64,000 bases of DNA, from NCBI RefSeq assembly GCF_000317555.1, contig NC_019745.1:4964001-5028000 (forward strand), read 5' to 3'. The notes under the pieces are model-generated. The model was given only the letters and a program-made list of their open reading frames with translations. It had not been told where the DNA came from and made no database searches. Of this stretch, positions 36,552 through 45,415 are shown piece by piece. Both the position numbers and the translations under genes were made by a program. Each line of letters starts with the position of its first letter. Position 1 is the stretch's first letter. The stretch comes from Gloeocapsa sp. PCC 7428. GTDB taxonomy: Bacteria > Cyanobacteriota > Cyanobacteriia > Cyanobacteriales > Chroococcidiopsidaceae.

Positions 36552-37670
36552 TTAAGGTTTTAGCTGAGCTAGGCTAGCACCGCGATAGTAGTGCGATAAA
36601 ATTTGCTGGTACTTAACACCCTGTTGCGCTAAATTATACGCTCCCCATTGACTCATACCCAAGCCATGACCCCAACCACGACCATCAAAGCGTAAACCCA
36701 AAGGTTCGGCTGTGATCGTAAAGCGCGTACTTCTCAAACCAAGCGCAGTACGTAAAGCATCACCTCGTAGTTCGCGCGTACCGCGATCGCCGATAAACTT
36801 CATACTTTTGACACTACCATAAGGACTTAAAACGGGCGTTAAAGCTTGTACCGTGCCAATTCCAGTAATTTTCTGGTTCAGTTCTGCTCCCGTCACCGTC
36901 TTTACCCACTGACAGGCATTCACATTGTCATCGTAGCCAGCAACTCCCCGTAAGTATGGTAATGGTTGCGACCACACATCTTCCACATTTTCTGTATGAC
37001 CGCCCGAACACGCATGAAATGCTGCGAGAATCGCTTTGTTATTGTGAGTGAGGATTTGCCCTGTGGTGGCATTTACCGCAGCATGAGTACCAGGTGATTC
37101 GCTGGCAATACCCTTGTAAACCTGTGATGCTTGCGTATTGACAACATCATAAACACCGTTGCTTTCATTTTCTCGCTTGTAAACCGCATAAGTACGCGCC
37201 GCAACGGCTTGGGCTTTTAAAGCTTCTTGATGCCAATTACCATTCATCTCTCCGCCGAGAACGCTGTAGAGATACTGTTCCAAATCGACGTAGTTAACCG
37301 CAGTTACGCCTTGTTGTGTGGGCATTAACAAGGTTTTTCCGCGATACCAGCGATCGCCAATGAATACATAGCCATCCCCACTCGGCTCAACCCACATCGC
37401 CGAAGACTGCACCTGCGCTAAGGCAACGCCAGCAGGATTGGGTTGTGCGTAAAAGGCATTCATTGCCGCAAGTTGTCCTAATGGTTTGCCACTGCTGTAA
37501 TCGCGGATTGTCGCCGTTGTTGAACTACCAACTTTAATTTGCTCGACACCTTGTTCAATTGCTACGCGAATTTCCATCGCCGCTGCGGGAGTAATGAACG
37601 CGAGCCAAAACAAGGTTGACCACCAGAATCGCCCTTGAAGCGATAACAAGCGTAGAAGTTTGAATTTCAT
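36552..37670 (-). CDS. SpoIID/LytB domain protein
   Basis: A 372-residue secreted protein from ATG at 37668-37670, chosen because it is followed by a signal peptide (about 12-31, ending PAAAM) and because the longer frame to 37898 would overlap RNase Z. The SpoIID core is at about 110-350: YLYSVLGGEMNGNWHQEALK, QAVAARTYA, FHACSGGHTE, and near the end WGHGLGMSQWGA. Relatives cleave peptidoglycan glycan strands (lytic transglycosylases). It probably acts in cell-wall remodelling. Confidence 0.92.
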   Translation of the reverse strand: MKFKLLRLLSLQGRFWWSTLFWLAFITPAAAMEIRVAIEQGVEQIKVGSSTTATIRDYSSGKPLGQLAAMNAFYAQPNPAGVALAQVQSSAMWVEPSGDGYVFIGDRWYRGKTLLMPTQQGVTAVNYVDLEQYLYSVLGGEMNGNWHQEALKAQAVAARTYAVYKRENESNGVYDVVNTQASQVYKGIASESPGTHAAVNATTGQILTHNNKAILAAFHACSGGHTENVEDVWSQPLPYLRGVAGYDDNVNACQWVKTVTGAELNQKITGIGTVQALTPVLSPYGSVKSMKFIGDRGTRELRGDALRTALGLRSTRFTITAEPLGLRFDGRGWGHGLGMSQWGAYNLAQQGVKYQQILSHYYRGASLAQLKP

Positions 37671-37857
37671 ACTGGCATCCTTACATTTTTTGTTCTGGCG
37701 ATTAAATAGAGGTTGATGACGATCAAATTTCAAATACATCAGTATAAGCGAATTAACTGCTTTTTGCAGCAATCGACCCCACAAGCGAGTTTTCTGCTCT
37801 AGTCGTGCCACTATAGATAAAGAAGTCGCAAAATTCTGTAGATAGGTTGCCACTTTC

Positions 37858-38838
37858 GTGCAAATTACATTTTTAGGAACAAGTTCTGGTGTCCCCACGC
37901 GATCGCGTAATGTTTCTAGCGTGGCGCTTCGTTTACCGCAAAGAGCCGAAATGTGGTTGTTCGACTGTGGCGAAGGTACGCAACATCAAATTTTACGCAG
38001 CGATCTGAAAATCAGCCAACTTTCACGGATCTTTATTACCCATTTACACGGGGATCACATTTTTGGATTAATGGGGCTTTTAGCAACCTGTGGATTGGCT
38101 GGCAACACAAAAAGAGTCGATATCTATGGTCCACCTAAATTAGACGAATACTTGCGCGCGTGTGGTCGGTATTCTTCGACGCATTTAGCATACAGCATCC
38201 AAGTTCATACAGTACAACCTGGTGTTGTATATGAAGATAACGAATTTACTGTCACGTGCGAACGATTAGAACATCGGATTACAACTTTTGGCTACCGCGT
38301 AGCCGAAAAAGATCGCCCAGGAAGGTTTGATGTCGAAAAAGCAAAAGCCCTAGCAATTCCCCCTGGCAGAATTTACGGTCAACTCAAACGCGGGGAAACT
38401 GTGACACTGCTTGACGGACGCACCATTCACGGCGCTGATCTATGCGGTTTACCAGAAATCGGACGCAAAATTGCTTATTGTACAGATACTATCTATTGCG
38501 ATGGCGCAGTCCACCTAGCTCAAAATGCCGATGTTCTCATTCACGAAGCAACTTTCTCGCATCAAGATGCAGAACTTGCTTTTCAACGCCTCCACTCTAC
38601 CTCAACAATGGCAGCACAAGTCGCTTTAGCGGCTCAAGTTAAACAGTTGATTATGACGCATTTTAGTCCCCGCTATGCGCCAGGAAACGTCATCGAATTA
38701 AAAGATTTACTTCAGGAAGCCCAGGCAATTTTTCCTAACACACAAATGGCATACGATTTTATGACGTATGAAGTTCCTAGACGGCGCGAAGCAGAATTGG
38801 CAAAAACTTCTGGGCAAAACGAAATGGTTAATTACTAA
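37858..38838 (+). CDS. rnz: Ribonuclease Z
   Basis: A 326-residue tRNase Z that matures tRNA 3' ends. The GTG start at 37858 gives the family N-terminus [18 protein letters not shown]. The metal site is [13 protein letters not shown], with further ligands in YCTDT, LIHEATF and MTHFSPRY. The N-terminal 40 bases overlap only the unlikely extension of the opposite SpoIID frame. Its last 4 bases overlap the convergent gene at 38835. Confidence 0.95.
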   Translation: MQITFLGTSSGVPTRSRNVSSVALRLPQRAEMWLFDCGEGTQHQILRSDLKISQLSRIFITHLHGDHIFGLMGLLATCGLAGNTKRVDIYGPPKLDEYLRACGRYSSTHLAYSIQVHTVQPGVVYEDNEFTVTCERLEHRITTFGYRVAEKDRPGRFDVEKAKALAIPPGRIYGQLKRGETVTLLDGRTIHGADLCGLPEIGRKIAYCTDTIYCDGAVHLAQNADVLIHEATFSHQDAELAFQRLHSTSTMAAQVALAAQVKQLIMTHFSPRYAPGNVIELKDLLQEAQAIFPNTQMAYDFMTYEVPRRREAELAKTSGQNEMVNY

Positions 38839-39113
38839 GTCTCGCAATCAATCGCTTTGATTTCGCGTAAGCCGTTGCTAACTTCTGTCTTCTCCTCAAG
38901 AGCATAATTAAAATGACTACTCGAACCAAAAAATAATTCTATAAGTTGCTCTCTACAAAAGAAATTATCCTCAGCATCGCAATAGCCTAACTCACTATAT
39001 GCTTCCACCAAACGTACAGAATTGTCTTCTAAAAGAAGTCGATATTGCCACGTACCAATCGGTAGGGCATCCGTAATATTCTTTGCTGTATACACTTGGG
39101 CTTTGATTTGCAT
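38835..39113 (-). CDS. Small hypothetical protein
   Basis: A 92-residue soluble acidic protein beginning [20 protein letters not shown]. It has a Cys pair ([11 protein letters not shown]) and no recognised domain. It overlaps the end of rnz by 4 bases on the opposite strand. Coding-like composition supports it, but no function can be given. Confidence 0.6.
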   Translation of the reverse strand: MQIKAQVYTAKNITDALPIGTWQYRLLLEDNSVRLVEAYSELGYCDAEDNFFCREQLIELFFGSSSHFNYALEEKTEVSNGLREIKAIDCET

Positions 39114-39636
39114 ATTTTTCTTAGAGAATTTCCTACTTAATGATAATTACTCATAAGGTTTATCTCGGTAAGAATAATTCAGATTTTATTTAAAAAGTTC
39201 AGTGTAATAACAACAAATTGATATGTCTTCGCGAGCGACACTCTTCTGCTAAATATGATATACACAAGAAACGAAGATGTACTATTTCTTTATATAAAGG
39301 GTTAAGTTTACATAAAGGTGGAATACGCACGCGAATATTCCCAAATTGAAAGTTGCGTTCAAATGAGCAATTTGCAGTAGTTATTTTACAAAGCAATCGA
39401 GCTATCTTTTAACATTTAATGAACACTACACGAAAATAATACATAACTTTACCTCTTGACTATATGTAATTTTTATATGCTAAAAATTAACTATAAGGTC
39501 ATGATTTTATAGAGTAAACTTATAAATTATTGACTTCAACGGCTTTTTCAGCTACGTTAACGTCCTAATACCGCAAATTTTATTACACACATATATGAGA
39601 TAGATTGCTGAAAGTGGCAAACCGGATGCAACTGTG

Positions 39637-39719
39637 ATTCACTTTGAATTTACTACAAATAGGCAGCTTCAGGTGCAGAGGAGAAATGATCTGTAGTTTT
39701 TATTTGGCGAAATGGTATT
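39637..39719. mobile_element. MITE-like element, short copy
   Basis: About 83 bases, from a TTCACTTTGAATTTACTACA left part to GGCGAAATGGTAT on the right. In reverse complement it matches both flanks of the element at 17143-17328, without the inner tandem repeats. No coding capacity. The left inverted end is less well kept than the right. Confidence 0.5.
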
Positions 39720-39768
39720 AGTTACCAGGCTATTGAGCAAACTTGTATTATATTGTACAAAAAATAAT

Positions 39769-39813
39769 TATGGCTTACCTTTAAAAGCGGTGAACTTGTT
39801 AGAGTAAGCCATA
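39769..39813 (-). terminator. Hairpin after the binding-protein gene
   Basis: TATGGCTTAC (39769-39778) / GTAAGCCATA (39804-39813), a 10-bp stem with a 25-nt loop, followed on the minus strand by ATTATTTTTTG. It lies about 50 bases past the stop of the binding-protein gene. Confidence 0.65.
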
Positions 39814-39864
39814 TATTTTATTAATAACTACTGACTGAATGAGATTAGCAACACTAAGGAAAAA

Positions 39865-40902
39865 CTACACTCGCCCTTTGTGAGAAGCAGCGTAAGCTTT
39901 AACGAAACGATCGTCAAATATACGATTTAAGTCGGGAATACGTTTAATCAAGTCAGCTTCCAAAAGAAACTTATTAATCTCTTTAGCTGCATAATGCAAG
40001 GATTGCATATCATTTCGTGGTTGAAAGGCTTGCAAGTTTTGTTCAACAGAAAAGAGTGTAGTACCTGCATCATACGCTTTATAATCTGCAACTGAAACGC
40101 CAGCTTTTTGAGCCATAATTTCAAGAGATTTTGCCTGATTTTTCTGCATAAAATCTAAAGTATCAAACCAGGTATTGACGAGTGCTTGTACTTCTTGGGG
40201 ACGCTCATTAATCATCTTTCTACTGACAACTAAATGATCTGGAATTGCTCCAGGAAAATCTTTAGAACTAAATAATTCTTTACTTCCAGGACGTTCTAGA
40301 GCTTTAGTTGTAAAAGGTGCATATACTGCTACTGCATCAACTCTACCTGCTGCAAATGCGGCAGCCGCAGCACCTGTCTCTAGCGGAAAAAATTCAATGT
40401 CTGCTTGAGTTATTCCAGCTTCTTTCATCCCTAAAAGTAATAGAAAATGATCTACAGTTCCTTCTTCTGCTGCAACTTTTTTGCCTTTCAAGTCAGCGAT
40501 ACTATTAATACCTTCACGGACAATTACTTTATCGTTACCCGTTGAGTTATCATTAACTAGAACAACAACTTGGTCAGAGCCATTCGCTACTGAACTAATT
40601 GTTTGGTCTAAAGTTTGACAATTAGCATCTAACTGACCTGCATTCATTGCATTCATAGAATCTAAGTAGCCATCAAACCATCTAAGGTCTACTTGAACGT
40701 TATTTTTAGCAAATAAGTTTTGCTCGTTTGCAACTGCCCAAGGATACCAGCCAGGCCAACCACTATAACCCATTTGAACTGGCGTAGTTGTTGCAGCAGT
40801 ATTCGTAATATTAGAGGCTGGTTGTGTCGAAGTACAGCTAACAGTCACTATTAAGCTGACTAAGAAAACACCAATAAGTGATAGGATTTTATTTATTTTC
40901 AT
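39865..40902 (-). CDS. NitT/TauT-type ABC substrate-binding lipoprotein
   Basis: A 345-residue lipoprotein: signal peptide with lipobox (core about 7-22, VTVSC) and mature SsuA/TauA/NMT1-like fold. MGYSGWPGWYPWAVANEQ is the typical N-terminal part of these proteins. The family binds nitrate, taurine, sulfonates, thiamine precursors and similar. No permease or ATPase is adjacent, so it may share another transporter. Substrate unknown. Confidence 0.88.
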   Translation of the reverse strand: MKINKILSLIGVFLVSLIVTVSCTSTQPASNITNTAATTTPVQMGYSGWPGWYPWAVANEQNLFAKNNVQVDLRWFDGYLDSMNAMNAGQLDANCQTLDQTISSVANGSDQVVVLVNDNSTGNDKVIVREGINSIADLKGKKVAAEEGTVDHFLLLLGMKEAGITQADIEFFPLETGAAAAAFAAGRVDAVAVYAPFTTKALERPGSKELFSSKDFPGAIPDHLVVSRKMINERPQEVQALVNTWFDTLDFMQKNQAKSLEIMAQKAGVSVADYKAYDAGTTLFSVEQNLQAFQPRNDMQSLHYAAKEINKFLLEADLIKRIPDLNRIFDDRFVKAYAASHKGRV

Positions 40903-41812
40903 GATTGTATCTACAAGTTTTATAGAAACCGAGTATCTAATTACCGTTATCTTTAATTAATTTACTCTTCTAAACCGCCGCTTGTTTCAGCAGTATTTGA
41001 AGTACGTGTAACATCATAATCTGTTTGACTAATAAAGTTATCTTGTAAAACAGTATTCCCAATTTCTCACTACTCATAACACTAATGTCAGAAATTGGTA
41101 GTTGCTTTAAAAGATGTACTCAACTTAGTTATATTAAAGATAGTTTTTGAGTTGCCTCAAGTCTCTGAAACTTAGCTATTAGGGACATCAGTAACAGAAA
41201 AGCGGATGTTTATAAGCTTCTCAAAACAACTCTAAAAATGTAAATTCTCTTATTGCTAAATACAAGACAGTATTCCTTTTTCTAAAGATCTTTGTGCTTT
41301 AGTATTTCTCATACAAAATTTTGGACAGTCAGCAACAGCGATCGCACATTTTTTTTGTCTCATTTAGGCTAGTGGCTGCTTTGGAATGAGGCATTTAATG
41401 TTCCAATAACCCTGATACTTGAAACCGAAACCACAGAAGCCATTTGATTGTTACGACATCTTGTAAGCCAGGTATAACTGTCTTGATTCTTTGATAAACA
41501 ATGCAAATTAGCAGGTAATAAATCATAGTTCTGTAGCATTGTCTACATAACTTAGCTACAACATAAATTTAAAAACACTCCTACTATTTGTCATGCGCAA
41601 TTTTACTGAAACCTTTTAGCGATCGCACTGTTGGTTAGATTGGCACTGATATGACCGCTTTTTTTATACTTCTACTGCAAATCTAACTTGCCTGCGCTGA
41701 TGAATTGATGATTTCGGCGTTGAATCACAACTACTGTTTAAAATAGATAGCTAGCCCTAAAGAAATATTGTTAACGATATTTCTAACAAAGTAGTGTAAT
41801 GAGCAAGACAAA
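40903..41812. other. Long intergenic region
   Basis: About 910 AT-rich bases. A minus-strand stretch at 40965-41063 reads as about 32 codons (NTVLQDNFISQTDYDV, then TRTSNTAETSGGLEE) but has no start codon in frame. No RNA, repeat or gene is otherwise recognised. Confidence 0.35.
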
Positions 41813-42211
41813 ATGTCAATTGCCGAGTCCGATAGTCCTAAAAAAGTTATTTATCCAAGAAAAACAGTCGAACGCGCGAAAGTAGCGCTGGCGTGTTCGC
41901 CGTTTCAACGACATTTATTTGAAACGATGTGCTATCAAAGCGTTTCTACCAATGCGATCGCCAATGTGAGTGGCACTCAGCAAGGCTATACCAAGCGTCC
42001 GCTATCGGAATTAGCCGTAGAAAATGCTTTAATGTGGTTAATTCAAGTTGGAGTACTGCGCCGTGAAGTTGACGGACAGGGAATTACAGATAGTTTTCGT
42101 TTAACGCCGTTAGGTCGGCAGTTAGTCGAAGAAACTCAAGAATCGTGGAATCCAACACGTCGCGATCGTCTGTCAAATATGCTGAATCGCTGGCTGCGAC
42201 TGCCATTTTAA
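41813..42211 (+). CDS. Npun_F0494 family protein
   Basis: A 132-residue cyanobacterial protein starting MSIAESDSPKKVIYPRKTVE, with ERAKVALACSPFQRHLFETM and the C-terminal FRLTPLGRQLVEE typical of the family. The C-terminal half resembles a winged helix (AVENALMWLIQVGVLRREVD), so DNA or protein binding is possible. Function unknown. It precedes cobQ by 117 bases on the same strand. Confidence 0.82.
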   Translation: MSIAESDSPKKVIYPRKTVERAKVALACSPFQRHLFETMCYQSVSTNAIANVSGTQQGYTKRPLSELAVENALMWLIQVGVLRREVDGQGITDSFRLTPLGRQLVEETQESWNPTRRDRLSNMLNRWLRLPF

Positions 42212-42328
42212 GCGAGTATTGCTTTACAAATAGTTAAAAGTGAGCAAGAAAAGGGAAAAATATGAAATGAGACTTGATGCTATAACTACAGCCGACTTGA
42301 TACCTCACTTTTTAACTTCGCAAGCTAG

Positions 42329-43825
42329 ATGCGCCCTATGAAAGCAATTATGGTGGTAGGAACCACATCCCACGCTGGAAAATCGCTCCTTAGTGCAGCT
42401 ATTTGTCGCATTTTGGCGCGACGTGGCTGGCGGGTTGCGCCCTTCAAAGGGCAAAATATGGCTTTAAATTCCTATGTCACCACGAGTGGGGGCGAAATTG
42501 GTTATGCACAAGCCGTACAAGCTTGGGCGGCGGGCGTCACGCCGACAGTAGACATGAACCCCATTCTGCTCAAGCCGCAGGGTAACATGACCTCGCAAGT
42601 CATTCTCAAAGGTAAAGCTGTAGGCAAAGTGAGCGCGACTGATTACTACGAACAATATTTTGATATAGGATGGCAAGCAATTACAGAGTCATTACAACAC
42701 CTCGCGGCTGAATTTGATTTGCTGGTGTGTGAAGGTGCAGGAAGTCCCGCAGAAATTAACCTTAAACACCGCGATTTGACAAATATGCGCGTCGCAAAGC
42801 ATTTAAATGCTCCCACCTTGCTAGTTGTTGATATTGATCGTGGTGGTGCTTTTGCTCATGTGGTAGGCACTTTAGAGTTACTAGAACCAGAGGAAAGAGC
42901 GTTAATTCGCGGTGTCGTTATCAATAAATTTCGCGGACAGCGATCGCTTTTAGAATCAGGTCTTCAATGGTTGGAAGAACGCACGGGGATTCCTGTATTA
43001 GGTGTTATTCCCTGGATTGAAGATGTCTTTCCGGCTGAAGACTCTTTAGACTTACTCGAACGCAAACACAGTAATCAAGGAGAACTTGAGATTGCCGTTA
43101 TCCGCTTACCCCGAATTTCTAACTTTACCGATTTTGACCCGTTAGAAGCCGAACCAAGTGTTTCGCTAAAATACATTAGCCCAAAGCAAGAATTGGGGCA
43201 TCCTGATGCGGTGATTATTCCAGGTTCAAAAACGACAATTGCAGACTTATTAGTTTTGCAGCGAACTGGAATGGCAGAAGCAATTCAAAACTATGCAGCA
43301 GCCGGCGGTACGGTCTTAGGAATTTGTGGTGGCTTTCAAATGCTAGGCAAATTCCTCGCCGATCCTGAAGGCGTAGAGGGCGAAGCAGGAAGATTTAAGG
43401 GATTAAGTTTATTGCCAATTCAAACGGTAATTACAGGGCAAAAAGTAGCGCGACAACGGCAAGTTGTATCAAATTTTCCACAAGTAGGCTTACCTGTTGC
43501 TGGCTACGAAATTCATCAAGGGCGATCGCGTATCGTGGAAACTCCGAATACAGCACCTAATCCTAATACATACCAAGCGTTATTTGACGATCCTAGTTTG
43601 GGTTTGGTTGATAATTATCAATCAGTTTGGGGAACGTACTTGCACGGTATTTTCGACAATGGCGCTTGGCGACGTGCTTGGTTAAATCGCTTACGGCAAC
43701 AACGCGGTCTAAAATCTTTACCTACAGGTGTTTCTAACTATCGCAAACAGCGCGAAACTATGTTAAATACGCTTGCTGCTATTGTAGAGGCAAACTTAGA
43801 CTTGACGAAGATTTTGCCGTCCTAA
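42329..43825 (+). CDS. cobQ: Cobyric acid synthase
   Basis: A 498-residue amidotransferase that amidates four side chains of adenosylcobyrinic acid a,c-diamide in B12 biosynthesis. The N-terminal dethiobiotin-synthetase-like ATP domain has VVGTTSHAGKS and QAAWAAG-like segments. The glutaminase domain has the nucleophile in GICGGFQMLGK and the late GTYLHGIFDN histidine. The ATG at 42329 is used; an ATG 9 bases later (42338) is equally possible. It is followed within 6 bases by a small ferredoxin gene. Confidence 0.96.
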   Translation: MRPMKAIMVVGTTSHAGKSLLSAAICRILARRGWRVAPFKGQNMALNSYVTTSGGEIGYAQAVQAWAAGVTPTVDMNPILLKPQGNMTSQVILKGKAVGKVSATDYYEQYFDIGWQAITESLQHLAAEFDLLVCEGAGSPAEINLKHRDLTNMRVAKHLNAPTLLVVDIDRGGAFAHVVGTLELLEPEERALIRGVVINKFRGQRSLLESGLQWLEERTGIPVLGVIPWIEDVFPAEDSLDLLERKHSNQGELEIAVIRLPRISNFTDFDPLEAEPSVSLKYISPKQELGHPDAVIIPGSKTTIADLLVLQRTGMAEAIQNYAAAGGTVLGICGGFQMLGKFLADPEGVEGEAGRFKGLSLLPIQTVITGQKVARQRQVVSNFPQVGLPVAGYEIHQGRSRIVETPNTAPNPNTYQALFDDPSLGLVDNYQSVWGTYLHGIFDNGAWRRAWLNRLRQQRGLKSLPTGVSNYRKQRETMLNTLAAIVEANLDLTKILPS

Positions 43826-43831
43826 AGAATC

Positions 43832-44071
43832 ATGGCAACTCAAATACGTTTTTTACCAGATGATGTCACGGTGACAGCTAGTGTTGGTGAACCTTTATTA
43901 GATGTTGCGCAACGGGCTGGGGTCACAATTCCTACTGGCTGTTTGATGGGATCGTGTCACGCTTGTGAAGTAGAACTAGAAGATGGAGACACGATCCGTG
44001 CTTGTATTACCGCCGTCCCGCCTGGGTGCGCAGAATTAACAATTCATCTGTTTAGCGATCCGACGTGGTAA
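43832..44071 (+). CDS. Small [2Fe-2S] ferredoxin-like protein
   Basis: A 79-residue ferredoxin-fold protein with Cys37, Cys42, Cys45 and Cys58 (TGCLMGSCHACEVELEDGDT ... AC). The C-x4-C-x2-C-x12-C spacing is shorter than in photosynthetic ferredoxins and closer to the small Fe-S domains of molybdenum hydroxylases. It follows cobQ by 6 bases and is probably co-transcribed. A redox partner role is likely; the partner is unknown. Confidence 0.88.
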   Translation: MATQIRFLPDDVTVTASVGEPLLDVAQRAGVTIPTGCLMGSCHACEVELEDGDTIRACITAVPPGCAELTIHLFSDPTW

Positions 44072-44105
44072 TTGATAAAGTATGATTTCTACTTGTGCTG
44101 GCTTA

Positions 44106-44339
44106 TTAAAGTCTTCTCGAACTACTGATATATTGACCGTGGATATTGACAAAGTAGGGAACTAAGTAAGTCAGAGTTGCCGAAATCCAGCGATCGCGTG
44201 TCATCTGTCCTTGGACAAAAGCTGCACCATGATTGATCGCAAACAACAATGAACCAATGACAACTGCGACCTTGAGCGCAATTGGCACAAATTGAGGATT
44301 GACAAGGCTAAGAAAATAACCTCGTAGGAACTTCATCAA
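44106..44339 (-). CDS. nrtS: NrtS-type nitrate/nitrite transporter
   Basis: A 77-residue membrane protein with two hydrophobic segments and the NrtS pattern NPQFVPIALKVAVVIGSLLF, then INHG and a long RDRWISATLTYLVPYFVNIHG. NrtS proteins carry nitrate and nitrite in marine Synechococcus (usually two paralogues). Only one is here. It is a single gene opposite the cobQ-ferredoxin unit. Confidence 0.75.
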   Translation of the reverse strand: MMKFLRGYFLSLVNPQFVPIALKVAVVIGSLLFAINHGAAFVQGQMTRDRWISATLTYLVPYFVNIHGQYISSSRRL

Positions 44340-44432
44340 GCAAACTTCAGCAGTGACAGCTAAGTATAAGCCTTTTCAAGCTTATGGCTTGTTAAGTTAG
44401 TTACAACCATCGAGCCAAACCGAGCAAACAGC

Positions 44433-44882
44433 TTATTTTTGTGCGGCTTTTGCTTGGAGTGCATAATCGCGGAAGCGTTCTAAATCAGCTTTGATCGTCG
44501 ATTCAACCGCACGACCGAGGAAAAGATTATCCATAATTCTACCTAGAATTCCAGGAATCGCGTAGGAAACAGAAAGTTTCACAATACTGCTATTGTGGCG
44601 ATCGTAAAAGCGAATCGCACCACGGTTAGGCAATCCATCCACCGATTCCCATTGAATAATTTGCTGCGGTACCATTTTCAGGATTCGCGATAACCAAGTG
44701 AATTCTAGCCCCCCAGTATTAAGTTTCCACCGCGAGAGTTCGGGATTATCTTCTAAAATCTTTACTGATGAAATCCATTTCATCCACTGAGGCATCTGCT
44801 CAAGATCAGACCACAAACTCCACACGAGGTCAATTGGTGCTTCTACCTCGACCTGTACGCTATGCTCTAACCAATCTGGCAT
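44433..44882 (-). CDS. SRPBCC (START-like) family protein
   Basis: A 149-residue START/polyketide-cyclase-like protein from ATG at 44880-44882, with AAGGAA about 9 bases upstream. The hydrophobic-pocket signature VEVEAPIDLVWSLWSDLEQM is clear. In Synechocystis a related gene (slr0941) follows the zeta-carotene desaturase gene. Here the gene follows only a wrecked copy of that desaturase (44911-45151), so its neighbourhood is conserved but the partner is dead. It may bind a hydrophobic ligand such as a carotenoid precursor; inference. Confidence 0.87.
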   Translation of the reverse strand: MPDWLEHSVQVEVEAPIDLVWSLWSDLEQMPQWMKWISSVKILEDNPELSRWKLNTGGLEFTWLSRILKMVPQQIIQWESVDGLPNRGAIRFYDRHNSSIVKLSVSYAIPGILGRIMDNLFLGRAVESTIKADLERFRDYALQAKAAQK

Positions 44883-44910
44883 TGATATGTTCCTTTGTGT
44901 TTGCTGTGGT

Positions 44911-45151
44911 TTAACTACCAACCTTTGAAGGTTGGGGACTAACGGCTATTTTGTCCAAACTTGCCTTAGCAGCACCGCATCTCGCAAGAGTAGCGCCTTC
45001 CATACTATCGAGATAGTCTTCCTGGATGTAACTACCTGCGAGACAAAAGTTTTCTATAGAGGTTTTTTAGGGTGGATGATATCGGTTTATTCACCAAATC
45101 TACGGCGATTACTGACCTAGCTAACCCCGCTTTGACGATCGCAACGCGCAT
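44911..45151 (-). pseudogene. crtQ: Zeta-carotene desaturase remnant
   Basis: The minus strand opens with ATG at 45149-45151 and MRVAIVKAGLARSVIAVDLV. This is the Rossmann N-terminus of ZDS, with the first Gly of GxGxxG changed to Lys and further damage. After a short junk stretch, another frame reads [20 protein letters not shown] then [12 protein letters not shown] to a TAA at 44911. That is the ZDS C-terminal FAD segment. About 400 residues between are deleted and the two parts are out of frame. The gene is dead. Confidence 0.8.
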
Positions 45152-45226
45152 TCAGTCTATCCTACTCACATTTGCTTTACGTATTTTAATCTGAAGGGGA
45201 AGAAATATTATACCATGTCACTATAA

Positions 45227-45352
45227 TTAAATCGGCATCGAGTTGCAGTAAGGCTTTTTATAGAATTGCCATAAAACTGCGCTGAGTTCATCTAGGACAA
45301 TTGCAGCGGAAAGTTGACTTTCAGAGGAACGCTTTTCGTTTGAATGAGTCAT
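45227..45352 (-). CDS. Candidate small protein, 41 residues
   Basis: A minus-strand frame from ATG at 45350-45352 to TAA at 45227, starting MTHSNEKRSSESQLSAAIVL. The composition is protein-like, but no ribosome site or family is recognised. It lies directly upstream of the crtQ relic and may itself be a fragment. Confidence 0.25.
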   Translation of the reverse strand: MTHSNEKRSSESQLSAAIVLDELSAVLWQFYKKPYCNSMPI

Positions 45353-45415
45353 GTTGTCATCTTGATAATCCCTCTTCCCCGTAATCTACGTTCTGCCTTT
45401 GTTGTGCAAATTACC

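Larger units (their letters stand above)
39114..39864. other. AT-rich intergenic region holding a MITE-like copy
   Basis: About 750 AT-rich bases. It contains the MITE-like element at 39637-39719 and a terminator hairpin at 39769-39813. The part before 39600 shows nothing I recognise. Confidence 0.4.

Noticed and set aside
37671-37898. Upstream extension of the SpoIID gene
   Set aside because: It would hide the signal peptide and overlap the start of RNase Z.
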